The notes beneath the pieces were generated by a model that made no database searches, was not told where the DNA came from, and saw nothing but the letters and a program-made list of their open reading frames with translations. The position numbers and the translations under genes were made by a program. DNA of 64,000 nt from Augochlora pura. Its lineage: Eukaryota > Arthropoda > Insecta > Hymenoptera > Halictidae. Each line of letters opens with the position of its first letter. The stretch's first letter is position 1. Where the stretch lies: positions 9,971,714 to 10,035,713 of the forward strand of contig NC_135777.1 of NCBI RefSeq assembly GCF_028453695.1, read 5' to 3'. Below are positions 1 through 12,438 of this stretch, one piece after another.

Positions 1-1332
1 TTTAATATTTACTTGCTGTCCGTAAATTTTATTTAATATGCATTGACCACTTTGTCCAGTATCATTCAGTGATTTTTCTGGTAATCGATCGTCACGTTCA
101 GTGAAATATTGTCGCGTTACATGGAATATTCACGTAGTGAAAGTTCCAACGGAATTCTTATTACTAATAATTTCTTGAGTGTTTCAATAATACCTGGTTT
201 ACGACGGAATAAATCATCGCCGTGAAATCGCGGCGGGGAGCTCGAGGAATTAATTGAATGAATCGAAACCGAACCTGACAAACGCCGGCCTGCCGCGAAC
301 AAATCACGTTGCTTTTTAAAGCAGCTCTGCAGTTTTAAATTTTATAAATACCAGAATAAACGTTGCAATTTCACTCGTAATGTATGTATTTAGCGTGGAT
401 TAATTCTGTGCCCGCGTAAAATACAGCGAGGCGAGTTTAAAGACTCTTTCTATATAATCTCGCCGACAAAGCAAATATTAAAGTACCTATACAATCGCCG
501 GTTCCGCGGCTCTGAATCGGATTTATTGTTTATCGAGTTATAAATATTTATCTGTAAAAATATTTACACCGTGCTCGACGATAACCGATTATCGCGGTGA
601 ATCGGCCCGATCCAAAATTAGGAACACATATTTTCGCGGTATTATCATATTAGGGTTTCGCCACTCGGCGTGCCCTCCATTTCCGGAAGTTTCTGCATCC
701 GATTTATTAAAAACCTGTGTCCACGGTGCCAAGGAAATCACGATCTCCCGAGAAACTCGGACAACGGATATAGAGAAAAAATTCATCGAGGCGAAATCCC
801 GACATTCAGTAAGCTTCTCCAATTATCGACTTGTTACGTTCTTGCCGCGGCACAGTGCGGGTAACGACGTTTTGTACCTCGAACAGCTTCAACCGGGGAA
901 AAACTTTTGATAGCTCGGTAATAGATTCTTAAAGGAAAACTTCTTGCGCCATGGAAAATTGTTTCCTGCGTCGGCAGAACCACGGCGACATTGTAATAAT
1001 GAATCTTCGCGTTTAACCTTCATCGCGGTTCACCGGCCACGGTTAACTAAATATTTCCTCGACGTCGGGCTCCCGCTGCGATCCGATACGAGTTCGAAGG
1101 CAATATATTATACAATAATGGCATGATTTCCGTCCTCGAATGCCAGATCTGGTGAACGATAAGCATTTCATCTTTTACAGAACGAAGAACAGAGAGTAAG
1201 ATGCGTATTCGTTCTCGGCGCCTTGTATTTCCCACAGAAAATATTGCAACCATTGCCGCGAACAATATTGGTACCGTTTACAGGAACGGTGTGCGGTAAA
1301 GGAAATATTGATCTCGAAGATTAATCGCTTAA
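1..1332. other. Intergenic, no gene seen
   Basis: I see no conserved coding frame, RNA gene or element end here. The open frames are short, lack splice context, and show no recognisable motif. The sequence mixes AT-rich parts with CpG-rich parts, as in many hymenopteran spacers. Confidence 0.6.
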
Positions 1333-1334
1333 TA

Positions 1335-1557
1335 CAGTGGGCCGCATTAATATTCGGACACCATCGTATTTGAGAAATTTTTACTCCATATCTTTACTGT
1401 TTGTTGAATTAATGAATTTATAGTTTCTTAATAAGTCAGAACACTTACTTTAGCTTCTACAAACATCAATTTTATTTACATGATCTGTATAGTGTTATTG
1501 TTAATTGATATTAAATGAACTAGTTCTTAATTTTGACGTCGCAAAAATACTCGGACA
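1335..1557 (+). repeat. Left terminal inverted repeat of Tc1-like element
   Basis: The segment pairs with the reverse complement of 2791-3013 over its whole length with scattered mismatches. It runs from CAGTGGGCC to a GACGTCGCAAAAATA-like inner edge. Confidence 0.9.
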
Positions 1558-1702
1558 TTCCATACGCTTTGTAATTTAAGTGCCCTGGTAAGGTGAATAC
1601 TTTGTTTGATAGAAATGTTTGTAAACATATGATGTAAGGCACTATCTCATAGAATTAGTTTCACTTCAAATCTTGTTCGTGTCGCACATATTAGCTTTGA
1701 AT

Positions 1703-2728
1703 ATGCCACGTAAAGGGAATAATACCTCGTTCAATATACGCCAATTTGTTATTTATCATCGTGAAAAAGGAAAATTGTATAGAGAAATCGGAATATTATT
1801 AAATTTGGGCAAGAGCGCTGTTGCGGACATTGTACGAAGATATAATCGTGAGGATAGAATTGAATCTATCCCTGAAAAAGGTCGCCCAAAGTTACTTAAC
1901 GATCGCGATAAAATATTATTAGGAAAACAAAAGTAGACCCTAGTTTAAGTGCTACAAAATTGACAGCAGAGTTTTTTTGAGGAGACCGGCAAGAAGATTC
2001 ATCCCGAAACAGTTTGCCGGATGCTTTATGAAAATGGATATCATGGCAGAGTTGCCCGAAAAAAGCCATGTATTAACGATATTAATCGAAAGCAGCGATT
2101 ACTCTTCGCTAAAGAATACACTCCTAAAGAAGAAACATGGTGGAAAGATGTAATTTTTGCAGACGGAAGCAAATATAATATTTTCGGGTCTGATGGGCAC
2201 GAATTTATATGGCGTAAAGCTAATGAAGAGCTTCTTACTAAGAATCTTAAACCAACGTTGAAACACGGTGGAGGAAGTATGATGGTTTGGGGTTGTATCT
2301 CAACTGTTGGAGTGGGTGACTTAGTTTTTATTGATGGAATTTTAGACAAAAATAAATCTTTAAATATTTTAAAACAAAATTTACTAAAAAGTGATATTAA
2401 TATCAACATTCGTAACAATCTTAAATTTTACCAAGATAATGACCGCAAACATAAATCACGTATAGTTCAAGAATATTTATTATATAATTGCCCAAAAGTA
2501 TTGAAAACTCCTCCACAATCACCAGATCTAAATCCGATTGAAAATTTATGGGATTACTTAGATTGTCGAATGAGAATGTCGCCAATAAAGTCCGAAGAAG
2601 AATTAAAATTGCAATTAACCGAAAAATGGTCACGTATCCCATTAGAATATTCAACTAAAATTATTTCTATTATGCCTAACCGATTAAACCATGTAATTAG
2701 GCAAAAGGACAATCCAACAAAGTATTAG
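1703..2728 (+). pseudogene. Tc1-like DD34E transposase, frameshifted
   Basis: The reading starts at ATG 1703. The first part, to about 1936, holds a helix-turn-helix region of the paired/Tc1 type (a regularly spaced recognition helix, then a GRP-like GRPKLL basic motif). The second part (2021-2728) is the catalytic core. The first aspartate is in VIFADGSKYN, the second in QDNDRKH and the glutamate in PDLNPIENLWD. I count exactly 34 residues between the second D and the E, the Tc1 signature. At least two frame changes separate the parts, one near 1930 and one at a T-run near 1971-1977, so no intact protein is made. Conserved motifs on both sides of the breaks show the copy was once functional. 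Confidence 0.9.
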
Positions 2729-2790
2729 CATCCATTTATTTTTCTTAAAGTATATGTATATTCTTAGTGAACAGATTATAATTTGTAAAG

Positions 2791-3013
2791 TGTCCAAATA
2801 TTTTTACGACGTCAAAATTAAGCACTGGTTCATTTAATATCAATTAACAATAAAACTGTACAAATTATTTAAATAAAACTTATGTTTGTTGAATCTAAAG
2901 TAAGCGTTCTGACTTATTAAAAACCTATGAATTCATTGATTCAACAAACAGTAAAGATACGGAGTAAAAATTTCTCAAATACGATGGTGCCCGAATATTA
3001 ATGCGGCCTACTG
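2791..3013 (-). repeat. Right terminal inverted repeat of Tc1-like element
   Basis: This is the reverse-complement partner of 1335-1557. It ends at CTACTG and is followed by the target TA at 3014-3015. Confidence 0.9.
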
Positions 3014-3015
3014 TA

Positions 3016-6000
3016 ACTATTGCATCATCCTCATTTTTAAGTATTTCGGATGGAAATACTTAAAATAATTTTATGGAAAATGCAAGGAATATGTTCTGGA
3101 AACTTTCGTAAATTGGCTCCCAGAAACCTGAATTCTATTGTAAATTCAATTATGGACATGTTAATTTGTTCGTAAATCGCTTTGCAATAATGTTGAATCT
3201 ATAATAAACTGCTGTGGAGAAATGTTAATTTCTGTAAAGACGTGTCTATGGCAGGAGGATGTAATAACAGTTTCGTCTAGCAATTTGTAGCCAATTCTTT
3301 TCTGCGCGACAAGCGTTATTCCTTTCAGTTTATGTGCAATTTCTCTGTGCCTCGCTGTTGCACACTACCCATGCCTCATACGCGACAGAATAAATTGCGA
3401 GTGTGAAGCCAGTATAGTGGTAGATCCCTACTAAATTTAAGTGACTTTTCTATCGCGCCGCAATAATTGCTCCCGCCGCATTACCCTTACAGTTTCGTCC
3501 TCCCTACGTGTTTATTGCCTGACACCAGAATAACCGATGACGTTGAACGAAGAATGCCGCATCTCCTTGCAGTAATCTTCGTAGGAAATTTACGAATATG
3601 AATTGCCTTTGTAGAATTCATCGGTGCTGATTTTCAGGATTTTTTGAAACATCTTTGAGAAGTAGGCGAAACTATCATTAAAAGAATACAATTTACAGTA
3701 TCTACTCACTTTGGGAGTATTCAAATTTAAAAAAAGAAAATAGAGCAACGCAAATGATTTGCATATAATCAATAAAACTGAACATTATTGCACATTATAT
3801 AATATTACAAGGGTATAATATTACGCTAAAAAATCAAACGAACTTTTATAGCTGTTACTTCTCTGTATAGTGTACCTTCAATTTTATAGTATATTTAATC
3901 TTCAAAATTGGAATTTTTAATTTTGCGTAAATTAAAATTTTTTAAGAGACACAGTTTTAATTATTAACCATTTATATTAATCCTAATATGATCGACATCG
4001 ATCCTGAAGAAGTACATTAAAAAATACGTACGAAAGAATTGACAAAAGATGACCATTATTCCTAATGAAATCCATTAAAAAATGTGTTTAGTAGACATCC
4101 TCGCGTATTGTATCATCTGTTTGACGCGTGGGATTATTTCGAGCAGCTTTGTCTCGGAGACGTTCCGCCAGATCCTCGTTAAATAGTAATTGAATGCAAG
4201 AAAATAATACTCGAACGAAAACAATAAAAGACGCAAGTCGTACGTGTTTCACCCGTAGCGATCCAAAGCGCGGTAAGCAACCGGAAAGGAAGGGAGCGTA
4301 ACTGATGTGTGCCGGGTAAACGACAGCGGGAGAAAGAAATCCGTGCAGCGATTTACCCGCGGACTTCGCGGGAAGTCAAAGAAGAAACTCGAGGAGGAGG
4401 AATAAAAACGTGTGCCATAGTTTTACGAGTCTCCGCTACTTTCGCGAGTAATGTGCGAGGCATATGGTACTGTGACGGCTGTTACCCCTTTACGGTCCTC
4501 TACCTCCCTGCCAGGCGTTCTCCTGGTTCGAGCTCTCTATCCTCGGTATTCCGGCCACGCGTCGTCGAATCACCAGCTGCTAAAAACGTGCATGCGAGAC
4601 GAGAATGTCCGCGCCTTAAATGACGATGCTGTTATCCCGCGCTGACATCAAACAAGTGTTCCGAGTCCGCTGCGTTCCCTTCGATATCGGCATCCGGCAG
4701 CTATCCGCGAATGCGTGCTAGCCGATCATGGCCGCAGTTAGCATAATTCGGTCGTCCGATACCAAGTTTTTGGGAACCTCAGCGATTCGGTTTAACGGGC
4801 AACTGCTGTCCTTATTGGAAGCCCTTTCGAAACGGATTCAATTCTCCTCGATGTTACCGACGCAGAGCTCAGATCAGAGGGTCTTGAAATTAGCCTAAGT
4901 GAGAATATTTCGTTTCATAGGTACTCGTTACAAGTGCCCTAAATAGACTGCTGATCTTTATGCAACATAGAACTATTTTGAATTCTTTGCAAACAATATG
5001 AATTTCTTTCTTTTTTTAACTTTATAACTTTTCCTTTTTTAAATTTTTTAAACTGAGCAACGTTTACAAATCTTTTACTATTTCGTCAATTTAAATATAT
5101 TATTATCAATTTCAACTTTTAAATAATTTGAAATTAAAAAATTGATGCGACGCGTGATGTACCACCACACCGACGCGACGTCTGGTTCCGTTGTGCTTCC
5201 AATCGATAAGCGATCGAAGCAACAAAACTTCAAAGTGGAAACGTTCTTCGTACGAACATTTTCCAATGAAGACAACAATACGAAAGAACAGTTGAACGAG
5301 GATTTGAAAAAAACATTCAGAAATTTTGTTCGAAGAACCGAGTTCTCCCGATCATAGAAAGATGATCGAAACACATAGAAACAACGAGGTGGTGGGGGGT
5401 CGTTGAAGCAAAATCGACTTATCCTCTACAATTACTGCACTTGGACTGCGATCACAGTTTTTTTTGCGGGACCAGATCCATCTCAACGGAGCGCTCGAAC
5501 TAATTTCGCGAAGTTCCACCGGTGAACACGAAAACATTTCTCCTTCGACGAGGAAGTTCCTCAGGCACAAAACGTCTTTCAATCCTGGAGAAACACTCGG
5601 CTCGATACGAGCGACAAGGATCGCCGGTTCTTTTTTTTTTCCTCCCATTTCCTCGATAGTAATCGATCGATACTTTTTCGATCGCGGCCGGTTAATTGCA
5701 TCAGAGCAATTGTCTAGGGGTTGTTTATTATCCGTTCAACTTTACTTTACCGAAGTTTCGGTCCTCGGCACTCGATAACACGAGTGCTCTTTGCCTCGGG
5801 TTTAATCTTATGCAGCGGAAAATTTGCCGGAAGTATAATGTCGAGCCAGAAGTTAATCTAGTTAGATTGACGCGCGCCGGAAGATCGACTTGATGTCCCA
5901 ATTAAAGCCGGAACAGCCGTGTGTCGTATCCTTTTTTTAATCTATTCTATTCCGTTGTTCACAAATTATTCTGGGAAAATGACGACTCGCACAAACACCG

Positions 6001-6345
6001 GTAATCGTAATAAACATTGATCGGTATATTCGTAGTTTTTCTGAGCTCAGGGACGGCAGCCTAAACAATCTAAACAGTTCTCCCATCTTGATGTGGCATC
6101 AGGCACCATGTAGACACTCGTAGATGCAGATACAGCGTCACTGCTAACAATAGAGAAGAAGTTAAAATACTTTATGGAGAACCAAGCTTCGATGACTGCG
6201 GATCTTTATATAAAATCAAGTTTCTTCATAAATTATAAAGAACAGACGTTATATAAAGATGTAATTGTTCATTTGAAAAATTCAATCGATTAAGGAGTAT
6301 ATAGGAACATTCTTAAATTCTTCTAATGTCTTCGTTAATTGCTAT
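3016..6345. other. Intergenic, no gene seen
   Basis: The open frames at 4309-4645 and 5142-5893 run through CpG-rich sequence and overlap on opposite strands. They have no family motif and no plausible splice partners. I found no element ends in this stretch. Confidence 0.55.
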
Positions 6346-6590
6346 TTAACCCCTTGCACTATCGCTCCTTTCATGCTGTGACGATTAGCACTTATTCGTA
6401 CTTAATAATTTTACTAATAGGATCAGACAATTTTTTTTCCTATACTGTCATTGTATTATTTCTATACCTTGATAACAGAAGAATTTATTTTTACTTTTAC
6501 GTAGAAGAAATTAATAATATTCTTATTTAGTAGAGCTTGCATAAAATCTTCACCACGAGTCTGACTCGTTATTATAGTGCAAGGGGTTAA
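6346..6590. mobile_element. TTAA-flanked MITE, CCCCTTGCACTAT family
   Basis: The 245-bp unit begins TTAA CCCCTTGCACTAT and ends ATAGTGCAAGGGG TTAA, giving 13-bp perfect terminal inverted repeats at a duplicated TTAA. That target is typical of piggyBac-type elements. A subterminal GAGTCTGACTCGTTA palindrome is shared with the copy at 15514. There is no coding capacity. Confidence 0.85.
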
Positions 6591-6974
6591 CCTCTAGGGT
6601 ATACTAAGGGAAACTAACAAAATCGGCAAACTAATGATCACAATTTCAATGTAAAATGATTTGGTTTTTTCATACTTCTAACTCCTTCGTAAAATTAAAA
6701 AAGATATATGTTTGACTACGTATGACTACGCATGACTACGGTTCATTATTATGCAAAATAAAATTGTGAGGAACATAAATTAGACAAGAATGTATATCCT
6801 CCTTTGACGATTTTAAGCAATTGGAAAGAATGTAACAATGTCCTTAGATTCTTCCGATGCTTTACGCTTCTGTGTCTGATCTCAGTTTTGTCATAATCGC
6901 GCGCCGTCCCTACGGACCGTTTCGGCCCGGAGTATTTAGAGCCCTAAGGGTTAATAATTAAAACTTGAAATCTT

Positions 6975-7295
6975 TACGAAACTGTAGGCTAATTTTTAAT
7001 ATCACGCATCCCCATAACTGTAGTATCCTAAGTCTGAGGGCATGTTCGCGATGAAAAGTGCACAGTTTAACTTCCTCTATAATCTCGGAAATAATTTGTC
7101 TCGAGCATGCTGTTTACAACAACGTCAAATTTAGACTTTCCCCTTCAATTTAAGGGCGTCGTTAGGTCGCTACGATTTTTTTATTGTAAGTTTAGTGTAA
7201 ATCGAAACATTGTGCTATTTCGTTATCACGAGCATGTCCCGAGATTTAAGCTAGTACAGTCGTAGGGATGCGTGCTAATATTTCGTAACAGAGCA
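6975..7295. repeat. Palindromic repeat family A, copy 1
   Basis: The left arm (around CACGCATCCC and the GGGCATGTTCGCGATGA block) is the inverted counterpart of the right arm (TCACGAGCATGTCCCGAG and GGGATGCGTG). The sequence can therefore fold into one imperfect hairpin with an AT-rich loop. A second diverged copy lies at 13905-14125. It is probably a non-autonomous foldback or MITE-type element. I cannot assign its superfamily. Confidence 0.65.
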
Positions 7296-7399
7296 TTGGA
7301 AACCTTGGAAAAGTGAGAATGAAATGGCCTTGAGTTGTTCTGAGCCTTATCATAATTCGAAGAGTCGTTCAGTCGACCACACTGGCAAGGCGCTAGCAT

Positions 7400-7580
7400 G
7401 AAAAATGTTCAAACCAATGGCATAACAATTAGAACGATGAATTTCTCAGAGTATATATCGAAAATGTCGGGACCATAGACGCGACAATTAGACCGATGAA
7501 TTTCTCGGAGTGTCTATCGAAAATGTTGAAAGCATGAACGTGACAATTAGACCGATGAATTTACCAGAGTGTCTCTTCGT
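7400..7580. repeat. 59-bp imperfect tandem repeat, about 3 units
   Basis: The anchor ACAATTAG followed by the GATGAATTT block recurs at 7425, 7484 and 7543, a period of 59 bp. The last unit runs into the end of the final SPAG17 exon and holds its stop codon. Confidence 0.8.
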
Positions 7581-8007
7581 CCCCCTCGCTTCGGCGAAAA
7601 CTGTCGCCGAGGCTCTCGAACGAGTAGGTCACCAGCGACCTTTTCAGGGCGTTCTCCACGCATTCCAGGACCCAAAGGAAACATGTTCCCGTGATATTCT
7701 GAAAGTATGGCAGATAGAATTTCTCCTTGAAGCAACGTCTGTACCATTCGAGCTCTTCCCTCTTTGTGGCCTTCTGCTTGAGTAATTCGTTGAATTCGAT
7801 CGATTTTCGTGGCGCCTTCGCCCCCGCCGCCGGATCTTCCCCGGGTCTCTCCGCGGCACTTCTGTAGGTCGTCACGTCGATCGTCTTTTTGATACCCAAC
7901 GATAAATCCCGAAGATCCCGCTCCAAATACTCGAAAACTGGCTTAGTTTCTTTCTGGGAGTCCGCGTCTTCGGTGGGCGTCACCGGCACCGTTGTACTGC
8001 TGACTAA
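7561..8007 (-). CDS. SPAG17-like exon 9 (last exon seen)
   Basis: The exon encodes helical, charged sequence with EFNELLKQKATKREELEWY and a FYLPYFQN motif like the RIIPPFF stretch late in vertebrate SPAG17. The acceptor TTTAG is phase 0. Reading ends at TAA 7561-7563, inside a 59-bp tandem repeat. Possible donors lie upstream of the stop (for example near a CTGGTGACC context), so a further 3' exon is not excluded. Confidence 0.7.
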   Translation of the reverse strand, partial: LVSSTTVPVTPTEDADSQKETKPVFEYLERDLRDLSLGIKKTIDVTTYRSAAERPGEDPAAGAKAPRKSIEFNELLKQKATKREELEWYRRCFKEKFYLPYFQNITGTCFLWVLECVENALKRSLVTYSFESLGDSFRRSEGDEETLW

Positions 8008-11000
8008 CTAAATATACGCATCGATTATTCAAATCGTTTCCGAATAAATATAAGTCGCGTTGCGAGTCTCCTTCGCATTGAAATTAGCTGTCATGAACAA
8101 GCAAAATTTTAGTCTTCAAGTTTAGGCATTATCTTTGTTACTCGTTTCTATATCAATCTATTCAACTGAAGCATTCAATTGAATTTCTTTTTCGTTGACA
8201 GTTTTGAAAGCTATATTATATTATTTAAAACAATGTTTTGGAAAAAATTATCTTATCTAATAATACTACAAAATATTTTGCATATAAAATATAGAACTCA
8301 GAAAAAATATTTAAATATATACCACTCAGAAAAATGTTTTAAATGTACACAATGTACAATATTTTGCAAGAGATTAGACTACCTAGAAAATATTTTCAAA
8401 ATATGACTGCGTTGAGAATAAGAAACGTAAGCTGCAATTTATGGTTGCAATCTACGTTGTAATTTATCAATGTATGTGTACCGAGAAATTTAGACATTGT
8501 GTAATGGTCTTGTTCGACGGGACTCGGACTTCTTATGTTTAACGAACAAATTACGAGGGGAATTCTTTATTGATCAATGCAGCATAGAGATAGTTACTCG
8601 CTCTTGCTTCATCAGCTGCACCTGATCGTTCACAACAGCTGTGAATATTGTAGCGGCAGCATATGCCACTTCGTTACAAAAAACTTGAACGCTCCTGCTT
8701 TTTTCATGTCAAACTAAGTGTTTTTGGATACGTGTAAGCATTGGCTGCTCATACTAATACCGAAAACTGATGAGCGATGTCGAAGCATGTGACTCGTGTT
8801 CGTGGTAAATGTTAGCGAACTGCGTAATAATTATTTTTCCTTCATTATTTCATATAACGAAATGAAACATGGCCTCACAATTAAAGGGTTACTATGGTAA
8901 AGGCGCGCCTAACTTAAAATCTAAAAACACTACACTAAGATAGAGGTTTCAAGCTATAATTTTAAAAAATAGTCATTATCCTGCGATGATTTTTCGCGGA
9001 CTTATCGTCCGTCAAAGTTGGACGTTGGCGAATTTTTAGAGGAAGCTTTTCTTTGCGAATTTTTCTAAGCAATATATTTTAATGAGAGTCTGATATCTGT
9101 GGTCGCAGTGTTGTTAAAAATTCGGATATCCACGGTCGAGAGTTAACAGGTTCCGTATCGAGCTGTTTTTACTCGACTCTTCGCACTGGCTATTTGACAC
9201 ATTACTAAAAGTTCATATGTAATATGTAATTATTGACCATCGTACGTATAACAATGAAACAGACTTATTGCGACTCATTCCTGTGGTGGAAATTAATTCT
9301 TTACTTCTAAATTTGTTGTGAACTATCTTTTTACCGCACTAAATAAACATGCAATTATGTACCATCGGTGGTACACGTGGCACGGAACTTAAAATGTCAG
9401 CCGCTATGACAAAAACTCCTTAGACTCAGTTCCATTGATCAAATGCCGCGTTAATCAGCAGTTTCATAAAAAGATCATGAATTCACTCACGGACATCCAA
9501 TAGCGGCCCAGGGCCCTTTGTATATTTATCACTGCGTTCTCCCCGGGCTCCTTGAAACCATACAGAACACGTATCTCCAATAATTTCGGCACACTGTTAT
9601 CGGTTTCGCAGCGGAACGGTTGGTCATGCGTGTTCTTCCAAATCCCGTTGCCTTTCCTCCCAAAAGGGAACAACCAGTCGTACGGAATAGCGTATGTACT
9701 TCTGATCAAATCCGTTCTGTCGAAGTTCGTCGGCCTCACTTTGCACTCCTGTTCTTAACAAAATTATTTCATTGTTATTAAAACGAACGAGCGCGTCCGC
9801 GCGATCATTTGAACAACAATTTTTCATTCCAACAGCAAAAGAGAAAAGCTTATTTTTCAAAACAACACGTGCCACTTACTCTCGCAGATATCAATCGCAA
9901 GTATCGCGAATAATTAATAGAAATTTAAACACGCGACATACTATTTCAAAGAATTATTTTCAGAACATTCTAAGAAAATACTACCTCAACTAATAATTTT
10001 TATTACCGAAATATAAGTATCGTTCTCACGCGATTTATCTTTCGTCAAATAAATCTGGGGATAGTATTTCATACAAACAGAAGTATAAAATATTTCCAAT
10101 ACCGTTTTTAAATATATTTACCAATGCCATAGCGTATAATGATTCTGAAATAAAATTGTGTTCGAATAATATTACGAATCAAATTTTACGATTCATGTTT
10201 TATTTGAGAAATATTTCTAGCAGAATTCTATTTGCATAATACTTCGAATAAATTCTTCGAAACAGATTTGATTCAGACAATATATCAAATAAATTCTTCG
10301 AATCAAATTCTATTTGTTTCATATTTCCAATAAATTCATCGAATATAATCCTGTACGCATGATATTTGATTCGTATAATATATCGAATAAAATCTTATTC
10401 GTAAAATAATTCGAATAAATTCTTCGCAATCAAATTTTATCCGAATAACGTTCCGAATAAAATATTCGTGGAATTTATCCACAATATTATTCGAATAAAA
10501 TTGTATTCGAACAATGCCGATGTCTGATCCGGCCCGTCTTTATCCCCCGAACGAGAAAGGCCAGAGCTGGTACAATTCCCTCCGCGTCCCCGCAATTTTC
10601 TTTTCCCATTGGGTGAAATTCAAAGGCCACTGTGGCCGAGTAAGCAACCGTGCGGCGACCGTGGTATTTCGGGAAACAAACGGCGGCAAACTATTCCGAT
10701 TATCTAACCCGAAATGATAGCGCGGCCTTTGATCGTGACTCAGGTTTCCGCGTCTCGAGCGTAATCAGCCGGCCAAGGTTCGATCGTCGCGGTGCCGGAT
10801 ACAAGATCACACCGCTGGTCTCGTTATCGAGAACACTGGCCGCCTCCGCATGGTGGTCGGTGGTCGATCGATGATGGTACTCGTAAGCCGTCAGATCTCG
10901 ATTCATCGAGAACAGCCTGCATCCGCCGGCCTCGCGGCCTCCGCTGTGATCGCAATCGTTCTCAAAGTTTTCGTTTCCCGCGTACCCGTCCTCCTCCTCC

Positions 11001-12382
11001 CCCTCCTCCTCGCCCTCGCCCTCGCCCTCGTATTCTGCTTCCTCCTCGGCAACGTCCGCGCTCGAGCCGAACTTCTGCCGTCTTCTAGGACGATAGCAGG
11101 TCGTCCCGTCGTCTCTCACCTCGAAGATATTGCCACACACGTCCACGCTTCTGAATACGACGCGGTTCACCTCCGCAGGGTAGAAGTTGTAGGTGGACGT
11201 TGACCGGCTGCCACAAGTGGCGCACGTGTTGCCCTCGAATGACAGAGCCTCTTCCTCGATCTAATGGAAATTCAAACTGTGTCGATGAGTTGACGGATAC
11301 TCGATACTAACACGACGTTTGTCTCCTGTTATTGTGTTCCGTTTTCTCGGATCTGATTGTCTGACTTTCCACTAGCCGGAGCACGCGAAACGGCGACTTA
11401 TTTAACACTATTTCTACCAAGCGAAAAACACTTTTCAAATTTTAACTCCAAATTATTCTCTACGTTTGATTATTTCTTCACATTTGATTTGTTGACTTTT
11501 CCGTACAATAGTTGTTAAATTAATTCACTAATACAATTTTCCTCCAGCTCATCTTGGATCTAAAAATGTGTTTATCATATACGTATTTCTACCATGAGTG
11601 ATATCATAATAGCGATTAATTTTAAACGATTTTGCAAAATAATAAATATAATAGCTTTAATTTTTTAATATAATATTATAATCATTTAATATAATATCTT
11701 TGTAGTTATATAATTATAATATCTTTAATATAATATTAAATCTTTTATTTTAATATAAAATAATAAGATAACAGCTTTCATTCTCCAATTTTGGTAATGA
11801 GTTCGATACACGTGAATTTTGATTTCATAAATATGCATTTGTGAAACTCAAAAATCACTGTGGAACAGCCAGTTATTTGTAAAAATTGTGATATCGAAGG
11901 AGAAAAGAATTTTATTACAACACTGTTTTTATGATTATTGTTAAGCTAATATTATTACTGTGTTCGGTTATAATAATAAGAAAATAGAAAGTGAAGAAGA
12001 TAATATCTTTTTACTATTCTTTCTGTTAAAGTGAAACATGTTTGATTACATTTCTGTAAATTCATATTTTGTAAATTGATGAATTTAGCAAGAATTTACA
12101 ATCTGGTTAAATAATCTCTAATAAATACGCATTAGTGTATCAATAATTATATTGCTCCAATTATCTATCCAGGCGGTTATTGCAATCACTTACTTGTAAA
12201 TGCAAAAGTGTCAAAAGGTACCTTTTGGTTGAAACTGGTATACACAAAATCGTGATAGAAATAGTGTTAACACTGAACATACTTTAGTCAATGATAAAGA
12301 GGATGATTTAATTGATTTCTTAAGTCGAGCATGTTGTTATTTTCTAGATATATGTATATATATATAAATAAATATATAGTTA

Positions 12383-12438
<56 letters not shown>

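Larger units (their letters stand above)
1335..3013 (+). mobile_element. Tc1-like DNA transposon, full length but decayed
   Basis: The element is about 1.68 kb and is bounded by TA dinucleotides at 1333-1334 and 3014-3015, the target duplication expected of the Tc1/mariner superfamily. Both ends start CAGTGGGCCGCATTAATATT or a close variant, and the terminal inverted repeats are unusually long (about 223 bp each). Inside is a plus-strand Tc1-like transposase with a recognisable DD34E triad, broken by frameshifts. Transposition in cis is therefore unlikely now. The two TIRs still match closely, which suggests a fairly recent insertion (inference). Confidence 0.93.

Noticed and set aside
2041..2418. 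Minus-strand 125-codon frame inside the Tc1 element
   Set aside because: It is the antisense shadow of the transposase core.
10792..11203. Plus-strand frames with proline or leucine runs
   Set aside because: They are shadows of the acidic tract of SPAG17 exon 7.
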